Shown: positions 30,338-30,391 of the stretch, in pieces
Position numbering within the stretch: position 1 is the stretch's first letter
Layout: each line of letters starts with the position of its first letter
From: CTSoil-075 sp964292325
GTDB lineage: Bacteria; Bacillota; Negativicutes; DSM-13327
Direction: 5' to 3'
Assembly: GCA_964292325.1 (NCBI GenBank)
Contig: CAXYVG010000047.1
Coordinates: forward strand, 1-30,391
Length of the DNA stretch: 30,391 bases
Made by a program: the position numbers and the translations under genes
The notes under the pieces: model-generated
The model's input: only the letters and a program-made list of their open reading frames with translations
Told to the model about the DNA's origin: nothing
Databases searched by the model: none

Positions 30338-30391
30338 TGGTGGGCGATGACGGGATCGAACCGCCGACATCCTGCTTGTAAGGCAGGCGCT
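30338..30391 (-). tRNA. tRNA-Val (anticodon UAC), 3' part
   Basis: The right edge cuts the gene. Visible on the minus strand are the anticodon arm CCTGC-CTTACAA-GCAGG (anticodon UAC, valine), the T arm with GGTTCGATC, the 3' acceptor strand and an encoded CCA at 30338-30340. Confidence 0.92.

Noticed and set aside
1..30391. CRISPR array, plasmid origin or oriT
   Set aside because: No regularly spaced repeats and no cas, relaxase or iteron-origin pattern were found; the GGTTAGAA units are promoter operators.

Overview
The window looks like chromosomal DNA from an endospore-forming, low-GC, anaerobic member of the Firmicutes, most likely a Negativicute of the Sporomusa/Pelosinus type. This is inferred from a mother-cell sporulation sigma factor (sigK) next to the spore protein gene yyaC, a c-di-AMP riboswitch in front of a cell-wall hydrolase, a membrane-bound uptake [NiFe] hydrogenase with a cytochrome b subunit, and an AhbD/NirJ2-type radical SAM haem enzyme. 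No 16S or other phylogenetic marker was searched, so the genus is a guess.

Region A (1 to about 12846) is accessory DNA, and I read it as one side of a large element inserted inside sigK. The first 112 codons of sigK (13182 leftward) match the family and then stop at a Cys-Ile-Glu-Asn sequence, the part of the protein where the skin elements of Bacillus and Clostridioides also split sigK. Ten unrelated codons and a stop follow. The 3' half of sigK is not in the window, so it should lie beyond position 1. The site-specific recombinase is not in the window either. Next to the junction sit a helix-turn-helix regulator, a Schlafen/AlbA_2-type ATPase-regulator whose two ends carry inverted copies of one promoter-operator, a self-inhibited Fic AMP-transferase, a small protein typical of mobile elements, a three-gene operon led by a DUF927-like ATPase with an altered Walker A motif, and a divergent gene of unknown function. 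Further left are a Mor-like small protein, an intact DDE transposase, and a minus-strand run of small phage/plasmid-like genes, several only 24 to 55 codons long, ending in the first codons of a probable AAA ATPase.

Region B (13182 to 21141) is ordinary chromosome: the sigK promoter and 5' half, a 30-residue membrane peptide, yyaC, a Na/Pi cotransporter family protein, a zinc/manganese-type ABC permease and ATPase, an ABC exporter with a short upstream reading frame overlapping its start, a c-di-AMP riboswitch with an NlpC/P60 hydrolase, a polyprenyl-phosphate glycosyltransferase, and an AroH-type chorismate mutase.

Region C (21393 to 27300) is a hydrogen-oxidation operon read on the minus strand: a radical SAM/SPASM protein related to haem synthase, then small subunit, large subunit, cytochrome b, maturation protease and HupH-type accessory protein. 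The electrons would pass from H2 through the Fe-S clusters of the exported small subunit to cytochrome b and quinone. The operon starts with a sigma-A-like promoter and a leader of about 95 nt that can fold into several stems and that I could not assign to a known riboswitch.

Region D (27373 to the end) is housekeeping: thioredoxin, RNase P RNA, a Nif3/YqfO protein, the tRNA methyltransferase TrmK, and the 3' part of a tRNA-Val(UAC) with its terminator.
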